From Streptomyces brasiliensis (GTDB lineage Bacteria; Actinomycetota; Actinomycetes; Streptomycetales; Streptomycetaceae): DNA of 47,343 nt. The position numbers and the translations under genes were made by a program. The notes below the pieces were generated by a model that had not been told where the DNA came from, did not search any database, and worked only from the letters and a program-made list of their open reading frames with translations. Positions 7,536 through 16,835 of the stretch are shown piece after piece. The stretch's first letter is position 1, and each line of letters opens with the position of its first letter. The stretch is taken from assembly GCF_014647875.1 (NCBI RefSeq), contig NZ_BMQA01000051.1, positions 1-47,343 of the forward strand, read 5' to 3'.

Positions 7536-7813
7536 AGAAGCCCGCGCTCGACAGCACCGCCCGCGCCACCGCGCCCGTCCCCCACACCGGAGTGGAGCTC
7601 GGACGCCTGGCAGCCGGGTGACCCGGTCGAGACGACGGCTCCGCCGCCCGGGAAGCTGAACACACGTGGGCTGCCGCTCACCGACTTCGCCAGGTTCCGA
7701 GGCTGATCCACCTCGGGATGACCGCGATCGACAGCCGCACCGGCGCTGACGTTCCCATGCCAGGGCAACGATGAGCTCGACCCTCCGCCCCACACCCGAA
7801 GGGAACCCTCCGC

Positions 7814-8350
7814 ATGCTCCACCCTGCTGTCGCCCGCCTGCGCGAGCTGCTCTCGCCGCCAGTCTCCAGCGGCGACGCGGTGGACTGGGATGAGATCGAA
7901 CGGACGACGGGACTGGTGCTGCCGGCCGACTACCGGGAGTTCGTGGAGTCGTACGGCGGCGGCGAGATCGACGAGTACCTGTCGGTCAGCACGCCCCCGG
8001 TCCCCGGCTCGGCGTACGGGGATCTTCTGGACCGAGTTGACCCCGCCCTCTCGGACCGCGACCGCGAAGAACTGGGCGCCCTCCTGCCCGGAGGCGCTCT
8101 GCCGCCCCTGCTGCCCTTCGCGGACACGGCCAGTAGCGATGTCGCCTTCTGGCTGCGCGAGGGCGCTCCCGATGACTGGCAGGTCGCTGTCTTCCGGAGG
8201 CAGACACCCCACGGGGTGAGCCGTTGGACCGTGTTCGACGGCGACATGGCGTCATTCTTCGTCGCGGCCCTGACCGGCGAAGCGGACCCGTTCAGTGAAC
8301 GACTCTCAGCAGGGGAGCGCCATGGGTTCGAGAGCTGGCGCGGGGTGTAG
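7814..8350 (+). CDS. SMI1/KNR4-family immunity protein
   Basis: Codes for 178 aa. GAAGGGA lies a short spacer before ATG 7814. The N-terminal part has the SMI1/KNR4 pattern: WDEIERTTGLVLPADYREFVESYGGGEI, with later LLPFADTASSDVAFWL and FDGDMASFFVAAL. This superfamily includes many immunity proteins that neutralise Rhs/CDI-type nuclease and other toxins, and it is commonly found directly after Rhs C-termini. Rhs-like scraps lie on its right-hand side (8362-8480). No intact cognate toxin remains in the window. Confidence 0.8.
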   Translation: MLHPAVARLRELLSPPVSSGDAVDWDEIERTTGLVLPADYREFVESYGGGEIDEYLSVSTPPVPGSAYGDLLDRVDPALSDRDREELGALLPGGALPPLLPFADTASSDVAFWLREGAPDDWQVAVFRRQTPHGVSRWTVFDGDMASFFVAALTGEADPFSERLSAGERHGFESWRGV

Positions 8351-8361
8351 AGCACCGGTCC

Positions 8362-8727
8362 GAGATCACCGACGCGACGAATCGTAAGACGACCACCGCC
8401 TTCGACGCACTGGGCAACACCGCAGCGTCCACCGACCACGGCACTGTTGGCGGGGAGTACGTGAAGTACGACGCCGTCCTTATGCCCGAGTCCGATCCTG
8501 CCGATAATCACCTTCTTGTTCTGTGCGCTGGAGGCCCACACCGGCCGGTGCCCAATATGGTGGATGGCTTGCGGGCAGCGGGCCGAGTCGCACATGCCGA
8601 CCAGCGGCTTGTCTGCTCCTGGCAAGGGCTGGAAGAACCTCGCACGGTCACCGACAGCCGCACCGGCCTTCCGGAACCGACCAGCTTGCCACCGCAATGC
8701 CCGACCCGAGAGGCGGTGAGGTCTTGA
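8362..8727 (+). pseudogene. Rhs/YD-repeat protein scrap
   Basis: The frame 8362 onward reads EITDATNRKTTTAFDALGN and TAASTDHGTVGGEYVKYDAV. The pattern ITDA-NR-TTTAFDALGN is typical of Rhs/YD repeats of polymorphic toxins. No toxin tip or long Rhs core follows. The phrase DSRTG recurs just before both SMI1 genes (near 7730 and 8655), suggesting repeated toxin-tail/immunity units that decayed. Confidence 0.42.
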
Positions 8728-9205
8728 CCTGGTTCGATGAGCTGAGGAGTGTCCTGCCCTCCCACCTGGGGGCGGGCGACACGGTGGACTGGGGTGCCGT
8801 GGAAGCGAATCGGCACCCCCTTCCCCGGCGACTTCAAGAAGTTCATGGCCGAGTACGGCGCGGGCACGATCGACGGCCACCTGAGCGTGCTGCTCGCCGA
8901 ACCCCGGGGTGGCTTCGACGGCGGTCCCGCGTACATGGGGATGGCCGAGGAGTTACGGAACGCGGAGGAGACGTGGCGAGCTCCCCAAGCCACGACTCGT
9001 CACCTGGGGCCTGGACTCCAGCGCGGACATGCTGTGCTGGTGGGCCGACGGCGAAGAGCCTGACAAGTGGCCCGTGGTGGTGTGGAGCCGGGGCGGCGGG
9101 CGCTGGTCCGAATGCCCGGGCGGAATGGCCGAGTTCCTCTGTCACGTCTTCCGCGCGGAGTTCGAAGTGCATCACCGCGTCCGTGATGATCCTCGCCGTC
9201 GCTGA
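8724..9205 (+). pseudogene. Second SMI1/KNR4 immunity gene, broken by two frameshifts
   Basis: Three consecutive pieces in different frames reconstruct one SMI1/KNR4 protein. The first is LTWFDELRSVLPSHLGAGD with VDWGAVEA. After a shift near 8808-8815 comes GTPFPGDFKKFMAEYGAGTI with DGHLSVLLAEPRGGF. After another shift near 8977 comes ELPKPRLVTWGLDSSADMLC, WWADGEEPDKWPVVVW and GGMAEFLCHVFRAEFEV. The stop is at 9203-9205. The order and spacing match the intact copy at 7814-8350, so this is a paralogue in decay. Its 3' end meets a degenerate replication-relaxation gene on the other strand. Confidence 0.65.
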
Positions 9206-9656
9206 GCGGGTGGGAGACCTCGGGGGTCCAGTCGAGGTGCCGTGTTCGTCGCCGCGGTGGCGGGCATCGGCGACGAACGTCAGGTGCGTCCGCATGGTTG
9301 TGAGGGTGTGCGGGGTCTTGAATGAGGCGGCCGTTGCTGAGGTGATCGGATACGGCGGACGACCTCGCAGTGCGGGTCAGTCCCGAGTGAGGTGGGTCCC
9401 TTCGGTGTGAGGTACCAGACCCGGGTGTGGTGGGACTGGGCAGCACGACGACGTCGGCCAGGCGCTTGCCGAGGAGGTTGTTCAGCCGCTCGGAGACTGA
9501 CTGGCGGGAGCGGTCGGGGCGCAGCAGGACGTGCAGTTGGTTGGTGGAGGCTATGCGGTGCTGGGCGAGTGTGGCGGGGAGTTGATGGGCGAGAGCTTCG
9601 ACGGGGCTGGGCGTGAAGCCTGCCGTCCTAGGGCTTTTCGGCTGGGCGGCGGTCAT
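9170..9656 (-). pseudogene. Degenerate replication-relaxation gene at the end of the tra operon
   Basis: Starts ATG 9656 overlapping the coupling-ATPase stop (ATGA). The N-terminal part is in frame and close to the intact protein at 40144-41052: PSPVEALAHQLPATLAQHRI then ASTNQLHVLLRPDRSRQSVS. After VVVLP the frame breaks; later pieces (VWYLTPKG, THLTFVADARHRGDEHG, ARIITDAVMHFE) lie in other frames. The C-terminal half is absent, with similarity ending near 9170 in the SMI1 pseudogene. Position tells that a replication-relaxation gene was once co-transcribed with tra; the copy at 40 kb may have taken over. Confidence 0.7.
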
Positions 9657-12265
9657 CCGAACTCCTTCTCCTTTTCGTTCGAGGGCTGAACGGTTGTGTC
9701 AGCAGGGGAGTGCTCGGCGAGGAAGGCGGTGACGCGGCCGAGTTGCCTGGTGGCGCGGTCGGTGAGTTGGGCCAGCGGGAGTGCTTGGGCGTTCGTCTGG
9801 GCGGCTCTCTCCAACGCACTGGCCTGTTGTGGGCGGGCCTGGGCGGCGAAGGTGTCGTCGAGGTGGGGTCCGCGCAGGTGGATGGGGCCGATGCGGCGGC
9901 CGTGGACGTTCATGGAGATGTAGTGCTCGAACCGTTCCATGGTGGCGACCCGGTCGGGGCTGGGGTTGTCGCCCCACTCGGCGGTGATGGGTGCGATTGC
10001 GGACTTGGAGCCGGCGGTGGTGGCCAGTGTGGACGCGTTCTGCACGAGGGACAGTCGCACCGGGGTGGGGAGTCGGGACAGCAGCTGGGTCATGCCGTGG
10101 ATGTGGCACTTGTACTTGCGGAGATCCTCGAACATTGCGGCGATGGTCTCCGGGGCCGCCCCGGTGAGCGTGATCAGCTCGTCGAAGTACGGGCGGAACG
10201 GCACCCGCTGCTCTTCCGGGGTATCGCGCCTCGAGCGCGCAGCCCGCAGCAGATCGTGGGCGAGCAGTGCGGTCACCAGGCGATCGGTCGGCCCGTTACC
10301 GCCCGGGCACACCCACACGATCATCCGCGAGTCCATCGCCGCACGGATGTTGTAGATGCCTACCGGCTGGCCGAGGAACGCCCGGGTGATGGGGTTGGCG
10401 GCGAGCCGGGCGATGGGGTTGAGGACGACGGCGAAGGCGTCGGGCGGCAGGGTCGGGAACACCGACTTCCACCAGGCGCGGGTCTCCTCATCCAGCTGGT
10501 TCGCCACCGCGGTGAGCGCCGTCTTGCGGAAGGCGGTGTCGGTGAGCAGGGCCCGCACGTGGAAGATCGTGGCCTGGTCCTCGGGCCGGCCGGCCTGGCA
10601 GGCCGCCTCGTTGACGGCGACGAGGACGGTGAGCGCGGCGGTGAGGATGGTGAGCGCACGCGGGGCGGTCGCGTCGTCCCAGGCCAGTGCGGAGGCGTAG
10701 GCGTCGGCGATCGCCTCGACGACCTCATGCGCTGCCTGCCCGTGGTGCATCCCCAGCGGATTCCACGAACTCACCCGCGGGTTGGGCCCGAGCCCGTTGA
10801 GGTCGACCAGCGCGATCCGCGGCATCAGATGGTCGTGAGCCAGGAACGGCAGGGCGCGCGGCCAGGAGTCGCGGTGCGGGTCGACGAAGACCAGCCCGCC
10901 GCCGGCGTGTGCCCAGCCGATCGCCTGTGCCAGGGCCCGCTCGGTCTTGCCGCCGCCCGCCTTGCCGACCCCGACCTCGAACAGGGTCTCCTCGGCGTGG
11001 GTGGCGACCAGCCGCTCGCGGCCGTCCGGGCCACGGTAGATGCCCTGCAGCAGCAACTCGGGTTCGCCGAAGGCGAAGGTCGGCAGCTCACCGGCGAGTA
11101 CGGGCAGACGGCAGTGCACGGTGGGGGGCTTGAGCAGGCCCGTCAGTTCCTCCAGCCTCACCCAGTTCGCGCGCGGGGGCTGGCAGTGACCCAGGCTCCA
11201 GCGGCGCTCGAAGCCGCGCCGGGTGGGCCAGTGGTCGGCGCCGATCCGCCACGGCCCGAGCCGCCAGCCGCGCATGGCCCACCGCGAGCGCCCGCCGAAC
11301 ACGTCGAAGGCGGCCTGGAGTTGGGCGAGCCTTGCTTGGGCGCGGCCTTCGGTGTTCGAGGCGCACATCACCAGCAGCTGGACGCGGACCAGGTGGTCGT
11401 CCTCGGCGAGCTTGCCCAGCGCCTCGGCCGGTTCTACCCGGCGGGGCACTGGCGGCATGACCAGCCGCCGCCCGGCACCGGATGCGGGCTTGTCGGTGAG
11501 CAGTTGTTGCAGCTGCCAGCCCAGGGAGTCCTCGATGCCGTGGGCGTCCTGCCGCAGCCAGCGCGTGGCTCGCTGGGCTTCGCGGCGTTCGGAGCGGCGT
11601 GCGGCGCCCATGAGCTGCATCCGCCGTGCTCGCAGTGCCCATTTCGGGGCGCGTTGGATGTCGAGCCGGATCTCGGCGAGGTCGCCGAGTTCGGCGCGCA
11701 GGTCGGCCACGGCGTCGACGAGCGGCTGAAGCGGGTCGGGGGTGAGGGGCACCTCGCGCAGCGGGGCAGTGGGTTTGCCGCGCAGGATGAACTCGGCGCG
11801 CACGGTGTGTTTCCTCGGCGGGTCGACGATTGGCCTGGCCCGGTTGACGGTGACGTCCGGGCCGAACGGTGTGATGGACAGGAGCCGTTCACCGCCCGCC
11901 GGGCCCTCGATGCGGTAGCGCAGCGGCGTGCTGCCGTCCGCGCGCAGCCGGATCTGTACGGCCTTTGCCCGGCGGGGTGCCCACCAGGGCATGGCCGTGG
12001 ACGCGCGGGCGAGCTGGACACCACGGCGGAAGATCTGCTCGAGGCTTGGGTCGAAGTGCCGGGTGGCCACGAGCTCCAGGGCCATCCGCTCGGCTGAAGC
12101 CTTGGCCGCGAGCCGGCGTATGACCATCTCGCCCACGCCCCAGCACGCGGCGATGGCCGTGGCGAGCAGGTACCAGTGGTCGTAGAACCAGTCGGCGGCG
12201 TCCAGCAGGTTGGTGAGCAGGCCGAGTGCGTGACCGGCCGCCGTCTCATAGGCCCGTCCGGTCAC
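9653..12265 (-). CDS. Type IV coupling protein-like conjugation ATPase
   Basis: Codes for 870 aa from GTG 12265 (GTGA overlap with the upstream gene). A hydrophobic stretch near residues 30-45 suggests a membrane anchor. The NTPase motor carries Walker A GKAGGGKT (434-441), then GLVFVDPHRDSW (about 457-468), and a later YFDELITLTG with the DE pair expected for Walker B-like function. The architecture (membrane part, N-terminal all-alpha/beta part, HerA/VirD4-like motor) fits the coupling ATPase that feeds DNA to a type IV secretion channel. It is the last intact gene of the operon. Distinct from single-protein TraB/FtsK translocases of small Streptomyces plasmids. Confidence 0.8.
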   Translation of the reverse strand: MTGRAYETAAGHALGLLTNLLDAADWFYDHWYLLATAIAACWGVGEMVIRRLAAKASAERMALELVATRHFDPSLEQIFRRGVQLARASTAMPWWAPRRAKAVQIRLRADGSTPLRYRIEGPAGGERLLSITPFGPDVTVNRARPIVDPPRKHTVRAEFILRGKPTAPLREVPLTPDPLQPLVDAVADLRAELGDLAEIRLDIQRAPKWALRARRMQLMGAARRSERREAQRATRWLRQDAHGIEDSLGWQLQQLLTDKPASGAGRRLVMPPVPRRVEPAEALGKLAEDDHLVRVQLLVMCASNTEGRAQARLAQLQAAFDVFGGRSRWAMRGWRLGPWRIGADHWPTRRGFERRWSLGHCQPPRANWVRLEELTGLLKPPTVHCRLPVLAGELPTFAFGEPELLLQGIYRGPDGRERLVATHAEETLFEVGVGKAGGGKTERALAQAIGWAHAGGGLVFVDPHRDSWPRALPFLAHDHLMPRIALVDLNGLGPNPRVSSWNPLGMHHGQAAHEVVEAIADAYASALAWDDATAPRALTILTAALTVLVAVNEAACQAGRPEDQATIFHVRALLTDTAFRKTALTAVANQLDEETRAWWKSVFPTLPPDAFAVVLNPIARLAANPITRAFLGQPVGIYNIRAAMDSRMIVWVCPGGNGPTDRLVTALLAHDLLRAARSRRDTPEEQRVPFRPYFDELITLTGAAPETIAAMFEDLRKYKCHIHGMTQLLSRLPTPVRLSLVQNASTLATTAGSKSAIAPITAEWGDNPSPDRVATMERFEHYISMNVHGRRIGPIHLRGPHLDDTFAAQARPQQASALERAAQTNAQALPLAQLTDRATRQLGRVTAFLAEHSPADTTVQPSNEKEKEFG

Positions 12266-12912
12266 GTGCGGGGCTGCGGAGCCCACGGGGAGCCCCCTTT
12301 CTTCGTTGAGATCGTGCGGGTGAAGTGCAGGTCGGTGATACGGCCGTCGGTGTATGTGCCGCCGCGGTCGGTGCCCGCCCACACCAGGTGCACCACGGCC
12401 CGATCGGAACTGCCGTCGCGGCGGGCGATGGCTGCCTGGACACGGAATCGGGCGGCAGCGAACGCCGGAGCGATCGCCTGATCCGCGTCGCCGAAGTACG
12501 CGGGCCATCTGGCGCGGCCGATTCCCGTGGCGTCCGCCCGGAGCAGCGCACGGGCGGCAGCGAGCAGCTGCCGCTCGTCTCGTGGGTCAAGGTCCGACAG
12601 CCAGGCGGTTTCCAGGGCCTGTTGGATGACCCGATCGCCGGCCACTCCCTCGCCGTGGGGAGGCAGCGGCGACGGGAGGGCCGACTGGGTGGTCGCCGCG
12701 GTGGTGGTGACTGCCCCGGGGATGCCGGCCTCGGCCGTAGGACGCGCATGAGGAGAAGGAGATGAAGAGCGGTCCGGCGGAGCGGCTTCGGACAGCGGGG
12801 GAGCGGATGCGCTGGGCTTGTCCGGCATGGCCAACAGGACCACCCCCACCACGGCCAGGAGCAGGGTGGCGGTCAGCAGCAGGCGCGGCGGGCGCGCCGA
12901 GGACGCTGTCAT
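12262..12912 (-). CDS. Membrane-anchored conjugation protein of unknown function
   Basis: Codes for 216 aa. One N-terminal membrane segment (LLLTATLLLAVVGVVLLAM) is followed by a Pro/Ser/Thr-rich spacer (about residues 30-90) and a globular domain (about 95-205) with DRVIQQALETAWLSDLD and FRVQAAIARRDGSS. It overlaps both neighbours by 4 bp. The topology suggests an extracytoplasmic domain held to the membrane by an N-terminal anchor. I recognise no named family; the role in transfer is inferred from the operon. Confidence 0.68.
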   Translation of the reverse strand: MTASSARPPRLLLTATLLLAVVGVVLLAMPDKPSASAPPLSEAAPPDRSSSPSPHARPTAEAGIPGAVTTTAATTQSALPSPLPPHGEGVAGDRVIQQALETAWLSDLDPRDERQLLAAARALLRADATGIGRARWPAYFGDADQAIAPAFAAARFRVQAAIARRDGSSDRAVVHLVWAGTDRGGTYTDGRITDLHFTRTISTKKGGSPWAPQPRT

Positions 12913-14060
12913 AGCAGCCGGGCACCTCCCGCGAAGCCCGACATGGCGCTAACCGCGTCCAGCCGGACCACGGTCCCCGGCCGGGCGGCATTGATCATCT
13001 GGCCACCCCCGACGTAGATGCCGACGTGATAGATCGTCGAGTCCCGGCCGGAGGCGTAGGCGTAGAAGACGAGGTCACCCGGCTTGAGCGCGTTGGTGCC
13101 GAGGCTGGCGGGGATGCGCTGGCCGACACCGGCTTGCGCGGCCGCGGTGCGCGGCAGCCGGACGCCGGCCTTGGCGTAGGCGTAGGTTGTCAGGCCCGAG
13201 CAGTCGAAGCCCTTGATGCGGGCGCCGCTCTTGCCGCTGCGGGTGCAGCAGATCCCGTACGACGGGCCGCTCGCGTTGCCGCCGCCCCACGAGTACGGCA
13301 CACCGCGCTGGGAGAGCGCCGCCGCGATGACGGTGCGGACCTTCCCGGAGAGGTTCTTCAAGTCCGGGTCCTTGGCGGCCGCCGTGTATTGGTCGATCCA
13401 GCCCAGCACATTGGCGACGTACTCGTTCGAGTGGTTGTACTGCTGGATCGCGGCTTGGAGCTGGGCGCGCTTGGTCAGGTCCCGTCCGTTGCCGCACAGG
13501 TAGATGGCAACTCCGAGCGCGGCGTCGTCGGCGTTGTGCGGGTCGGCTATCTTGTCGCCGCCTGCGTCCTTGCCGATCAACTGCCACGTGGAGGGCAGGA
13601 ACTGGAACGGGCCGACTGCGCGCTCCCCGTTTGCGGTGCTGTCCCAGCGGCCGTTGTCGGTGTCGGGGAAGGCGGTGGTGTTGCCGCCCTGGCCGGAGCC
13701 GTTGAGGAGCACTCCGTAGATCTTGGGGCGGATGTCGCCGTTGTCGGTGATGGTGCGGCCGATGGCGTGGTTGGACTCGACTTTGGCGATTCCGGCGAGG
13801 ATTGGCCAGCGCATGCCCTGGCATTTCGGCATGTACGTGCCGACCTTTTGGACGGCCTTCTTGTACGCGGTCAGCATCCGGGGTGGGATGTCCGCTGCGC
13901 TGCCGCCCTCGGCGATCCCGCCGTCGTCCTGCGCGCCCGTCTTCAGCGCGACGTACGCGCTGATCGCATTGCCTACCGGTGCGGCACAGCACACCGCGGC
14001 GAACAGCAACAGCACCACCACACACCCCCACCGCGCCAGGCGGCGCCGGCGCGCCCTCAC
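12909..14060 (-). CDS. Bifunctional lytic transglycosylase and NlpC/P60 peptidase
   Basis: Codes for 383 aa. N-terminal membrane segment (CVVVLLLFAAVCCAA). Residues about 80-225 form an SLT-type transglycosylase with ILAGIAKVESNH (candidate catalytic E95) and AVGPFQFLPSTW. Residues about 240-383 form an NlpC/P60 domain: FDCSGLTTYAYAKAG with nucleophile C287, and YHVGIYVGGGQMI with H345. The pairing of both wall hydrolases is typical of the VirB1-like protein of Gram-positive type IV secretion systems (Tcp/Tra), which opens the cell wall for the channel. GTGA overlap with the VirB6-like gene. Confidence 0.87.
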   Translation of the reverse strand: MRARRRRLARWGCVVVLLLFAAVCCAAPVGNAISAYVALKTGAQDDGGIAEGGSAADIPPRMLTAYKKAVQKVGTYMPKCQGMRWPILAGIAKVESNHAIGRTITDNGDIRPKIYGVLLNGSGQGGNTTAFPDTDNGRWDSTANGERAVGPFQFLPSTWQLIGKDAGGDKIADPHNADDAALGVAIYLCGNGRDLTKRAQLQAAIQQYNHSNEYVANVLGWIDQYTAAAKDPDLKNLSGKVRTVIAAALSQRGVPYSWGGGNASGPSYGICCTRSGKSGARIKGFDCSGLTTYAYAKAGVRLPRTAAAQAGVGQRIPASLGTNALKPGDLVFYAYASGRDSTIYHVGIYVGGGQMINAARPGTVVRLDAVSAMSGFAGGARLL

Positions 14061-16834
14061 TCGTCCTCACCGTCCTCCGACTGCCGGTTCCGCTCCTGGC
14101 GCAGGCGCTCGGCGTCGGGCGCCGTCCTGCGCATCAGCTCTTGGAACCGGGCGCGCGCCTCGTCACGGGTGCTGCTGCGGGCGCCACCGCCGCCGGGGAA
14201 GACCGGCCCGGACCTATCCGGTCCCGGGCCAGCCGGACGCCGGGGCGCACCGCCTCCGATCCGGGTCGGAGACGCCGGCGGGGCGGTCGGCCGGGCACTG
14301 GGTTCGGCAGCAGACTCCGTCCCGGTGCGGGCCGGGGGCTGGGAGGAAGTGGTCGGACGCGGGGCTGGTGCCGGGCGAGTCGGCAGACGGCGACTGGCGA
14401 AGGGGCCCGTCCCGCCGCTGTCGTCGGTGTGGTCCCGCACGGCCCTCGCTACGTGACGGCTTGTGTCGGCCCACGCGCGGCTGTCCTCGCGGACGGTGTT
14501 GCCCCATACCCGCACCTGCTGGCGGGCGTCCTGGGCATAGCGCGAGCCCCCGGACCGGGCTCGGCGTACGTTGGCCGGCAGACCGGCCGTCGCCCCGTAC
14601 GCGGTGCGGCCGGTGCGGTGCAGGATGCGGTACCCGCGGAAGCGGACCAGCCGGTTGTGCGCGCGCGTCGACAGCAGCGTGCGGTCGCTGTTCTGGTCGT
14701 GCAGCACCTGGCCGGTGTTCCGGTCGACGACCTGTCCCTGCTCGTTGCGGTACCGGTCGGGCGGGCCTGCGGGCCGCCGCGGCCCTGTGCCGTCTAGGTC
14801 GCTGTCTCCGCCGTCCGACGGCCCGCTCGATCCCGGGTCGCCGTCGGCGGTCGGCTTGCGCCACTTGGCCAACTGTTCCCTGTCCGGCCGCCGGCCGATC
14901 AGCAGCCCGTACGCGCCCTTCCCCCCGAGCCGTGCTCCCAGCCCGCCCACGGCCGCGGCTGCGGTGAGCGGGGCCAGACCGCGTCCGGCTTCGGTGGTGG
15001 CATCGGCGAGGAGGCCGCCGGTGTTCACCGGCATGCCCGCCCCGTCGGTCAGGGAGGTGAGCGCGCCCATCAGCCTCTGACGGGTGCCGAGCATCCCGAA
15101 CCTGCCGCCGCCTGAGCCGGTGAAGGCGCGCAGTCCGCCGCCGTAACCGCCCAGTCCGGCGGGGGAGTTCATGGCGAGCGCGGCGCCGAGCTCGGAGGTG
15201 TCGCCGGGCAGGTGGGTGCCGCCGACCTTGGCGTAGCGCATCCGCATGGCCATGCGATGGCCGAAGGACGTGATCGAGGTCAGCAGGCGGCGGTGCCCGG
15301 CGGCGCCGGCGATGGCGAGGACGTCGATGAGCAGGATCCGCTCGACCATCAGGTCGGGGCCGTTGGTGATGGTGGCGTCGACGGCGATGCCGAAGAACGG
15401 TACGAACGCGCAGATCCCGACCACGGCCAGGATCGCGATGCCCCACAGGGACAGCCATTTCCACACCGACTGGCGGGCGGGCCCGGGCAGCATGCCCGCG
15501 ATGAAGGTGACGCCGCCCACGGCGGCGGCCGCGGCGCACACGCCTTGGGTGCCGAGCAGGATGATCGCGCTGGACAGCAGCATGCCGCAGATGAACAGCG
15601 CGGCGATCAGCAGCAGGAGGGCGCCGCCGACCCGCCACCAGGTGGGTTTTTCCGCGTAGGCGGCGCATGCCTTGCCGACGTCGCCGGCCTGCTTCATGTC
15701 GGCGAGGAACGCGGCGAACTCCTGGTCCTCCTCGCTGACGACAGGGCTGGCCGTGTCCAGCAGCTGACCGCCCAGGGTGAGGCTGGGCAGGTCGTCACGG
15801 GTGGGGGTGTCGCTGGTGCCCTTCCGGCACCACTTCTTGGCCGGTCCTTTGACCAGGCTGCAGGGGTCCTTCTTCTTGTTCTCCTCTTCGCAGTCCTTCT
15901 GCGCCGGTTTGGCGAGCGCACCGCAGTCGGCCTTCCCGCTCCCGTCGCTGCCGCTGGCAGAGGCCTTGTAGTTGCCGGACACCCACATCAGATGGACGGC
16001 ATAGGCCTTGCGATTGGACGCCTTGGCGGGGTCGAGGATGCGCCCGTACTCGAGCAGCATGTACGGCTTGACGATCAGCGCGTTGGTGATCGAGTCCTGC
16101 AGGGGGCGGGCCACGTCCTGTGCGGAGATGGGCTGTTCCGCTTCGCGCTCCTCGCACTTGATCTCGGCGTTGCCGGCCATGCCGTCGCACGGGCCGCGGC
16201 TGGCGATTTTGCCGCCCCAGTCGTAGGAGTCGACGCTTTGGTGGGCGACCTCGGCGGCCACCTGCTGGGATTGCCCCAGCGGGCCGCCCGGGCCGAGGAG
16301 GGTGTCGGGGCGGATGAGGGCGGAGGCGGCGATCGCCCCGATGAGCAGGGTGAGGAAGATTTCGCCCAGACCGCGGCCGACCCGGCCACGCACGATCATG
16401 AAGGCGGCGAAGACGAACGCCCAGGCCAGCAGCAGGCCTTTCAGCCCGAGGGTGTCGACGACGATGTGGGTGTAGGTGTCGGCGACCTTCTGTGCGGGGC
16501 GGGTGAGGATCTTCAGCAGCGGGAAGCGGAAGGCGACCTCGATCGCCCACCCGGCCAGACCGACGAGCAGCCGGATCAGGGTGAACAGACCGGAGAGGGC
16601 GAAGGCCAGGGCCTGGCCCTTGAAGTCGACGATGGAGCCGCCCTCGGCGTTCAGGTCGTAGCCGTCGATCGGCACCCCCTCGGAGGAGGTGATGTTCAAG
16701 GGGGCGAGCAGGTCTCCGGTCTCGCTGTTGCTGCCCGCCGCGTACACGACCTGGCTGTTGACCAGGAGGAACACGCCGGTGAGCAGGACGACGAACCCGG
16801 CCGAACGCAGGGTCGCGCGGTCTGGACGGAACAC
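14057..16834 (-). CDS. VirB6/TrbL-like polytopic membrane channel protein
   Basis: Codes for 925 aa. An N-terminal hydrophobic segment is followed by an extracytoplasmic loop and then membrane helices around residues 80-190. A large Cys-bearing loop follows (CDGMAGNAEIKCEE; CSLVKGPAKKWCRKG), then a second cluster of helices around residues 400-510 (GALLLLIAALFICGMLL, IAILAVVGICAFVPFFGIAV). A long charged Pro/Arg-rich cytoplasmic tail (about residues 640-925) ends the protein. This layout is that of the VirB6-like inner-membrane core of Gram-positive conjugation systems. It starts with GTG 16834, 1 bp after the previous stop. The paired cysteines suggest disulfides outside the cell. Confidence 0.78.
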   Translation of the reverse strand: MFRPDRATLRSAGFVVLLTGVFLLVNSQVVYAAGSNSETGDLLAPLNITSSEGVPIDGYDLNAEGGSIVDFKGQALAFALSGLFTLIRLLVGLAGWAIEVAFRFPLLKILTRPAQKVADTYTHIVVDTLGLKGLLLAWAFVFAAFMIVRGRVGRGLGEIFLTLLIGAIAASALIRPDTLLGPGGPLGQSQQVAAEVAHQSVDSYDWGGKIASRGPCDGMAGNAEIKCEEREAEQPISAQDVARPLQDSITNALIVKPYMLLEYGRILDPAKASNRKAYAVHLMWVSGNYKASASGSDGSGKADCGALAKPAQKDCEEENKKKDPCSLVKGPAKKWCRKGTSDTPTRDDLPSLTLGGQLLDTASPVVSEEDQEFAAFLADMKQAGDVGKACAAYAEKPTWWRVGGALLLLIAALFICGMLLSSAIILLGTQGVCAAAAAVGGVTFIAGMLPGPARQSVWKWLSLWGIAILAVVGICAFVPFFGIAVDATITNGPDLMVERILLIDVLAIAGAAGHRRLLTSITSFGHRMAMRMRYAKVGGTHLPGDTSELGAALAMNSPAGLGGYGGGLRAFTGSGGGRFGMLGTRQRLMGALTSLTDGAGMPVNTGGLLADATTEAGRGLAPLTAAAAVGGLGARLGGKGAYGLLIGRRPDREQLAKWRKPTADGDPGSSGPSDGGDSDLDGTGPRRPAGPPDRYRNEQGQVVDRNTGQVLHDQNSDRTLLSTRAHNRLVRFRGYRILHRTGRTAYGATAGLPANVRRARSGGSRYAQDARQQVRVWGNTVREDSRAWADTSRHVARAVRDHTDDSGGTGPFASRRLPTRPAPAPRPTTSSQPPARTGTESAAEPSARPTAPPASPTRIGGGAPRRPAGPGPDRSGPVFPGGGGARSSTRDEARARFQELMRRTAPDAERLRQERNRQSEDGEDE

Positions 16835-16835
16835 G

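Noticed and set aside
9710..12097. Very long plus-strand open frame (795 codons) opposite the coupling ATPase
   Set aside because: Shadow of the minus-strand gene in GC-rich DNA: no ribosome-binding site, low-complexity Gly/Val/Arg content, no domain, whereas the minus strand has Walker motifs.
13026..14456. Plus-strand 476-codon frame opposite the transglycosylase/NlpC gene
   Set aside because: Shadow; the minus strand encodes clear catalytic motifs.
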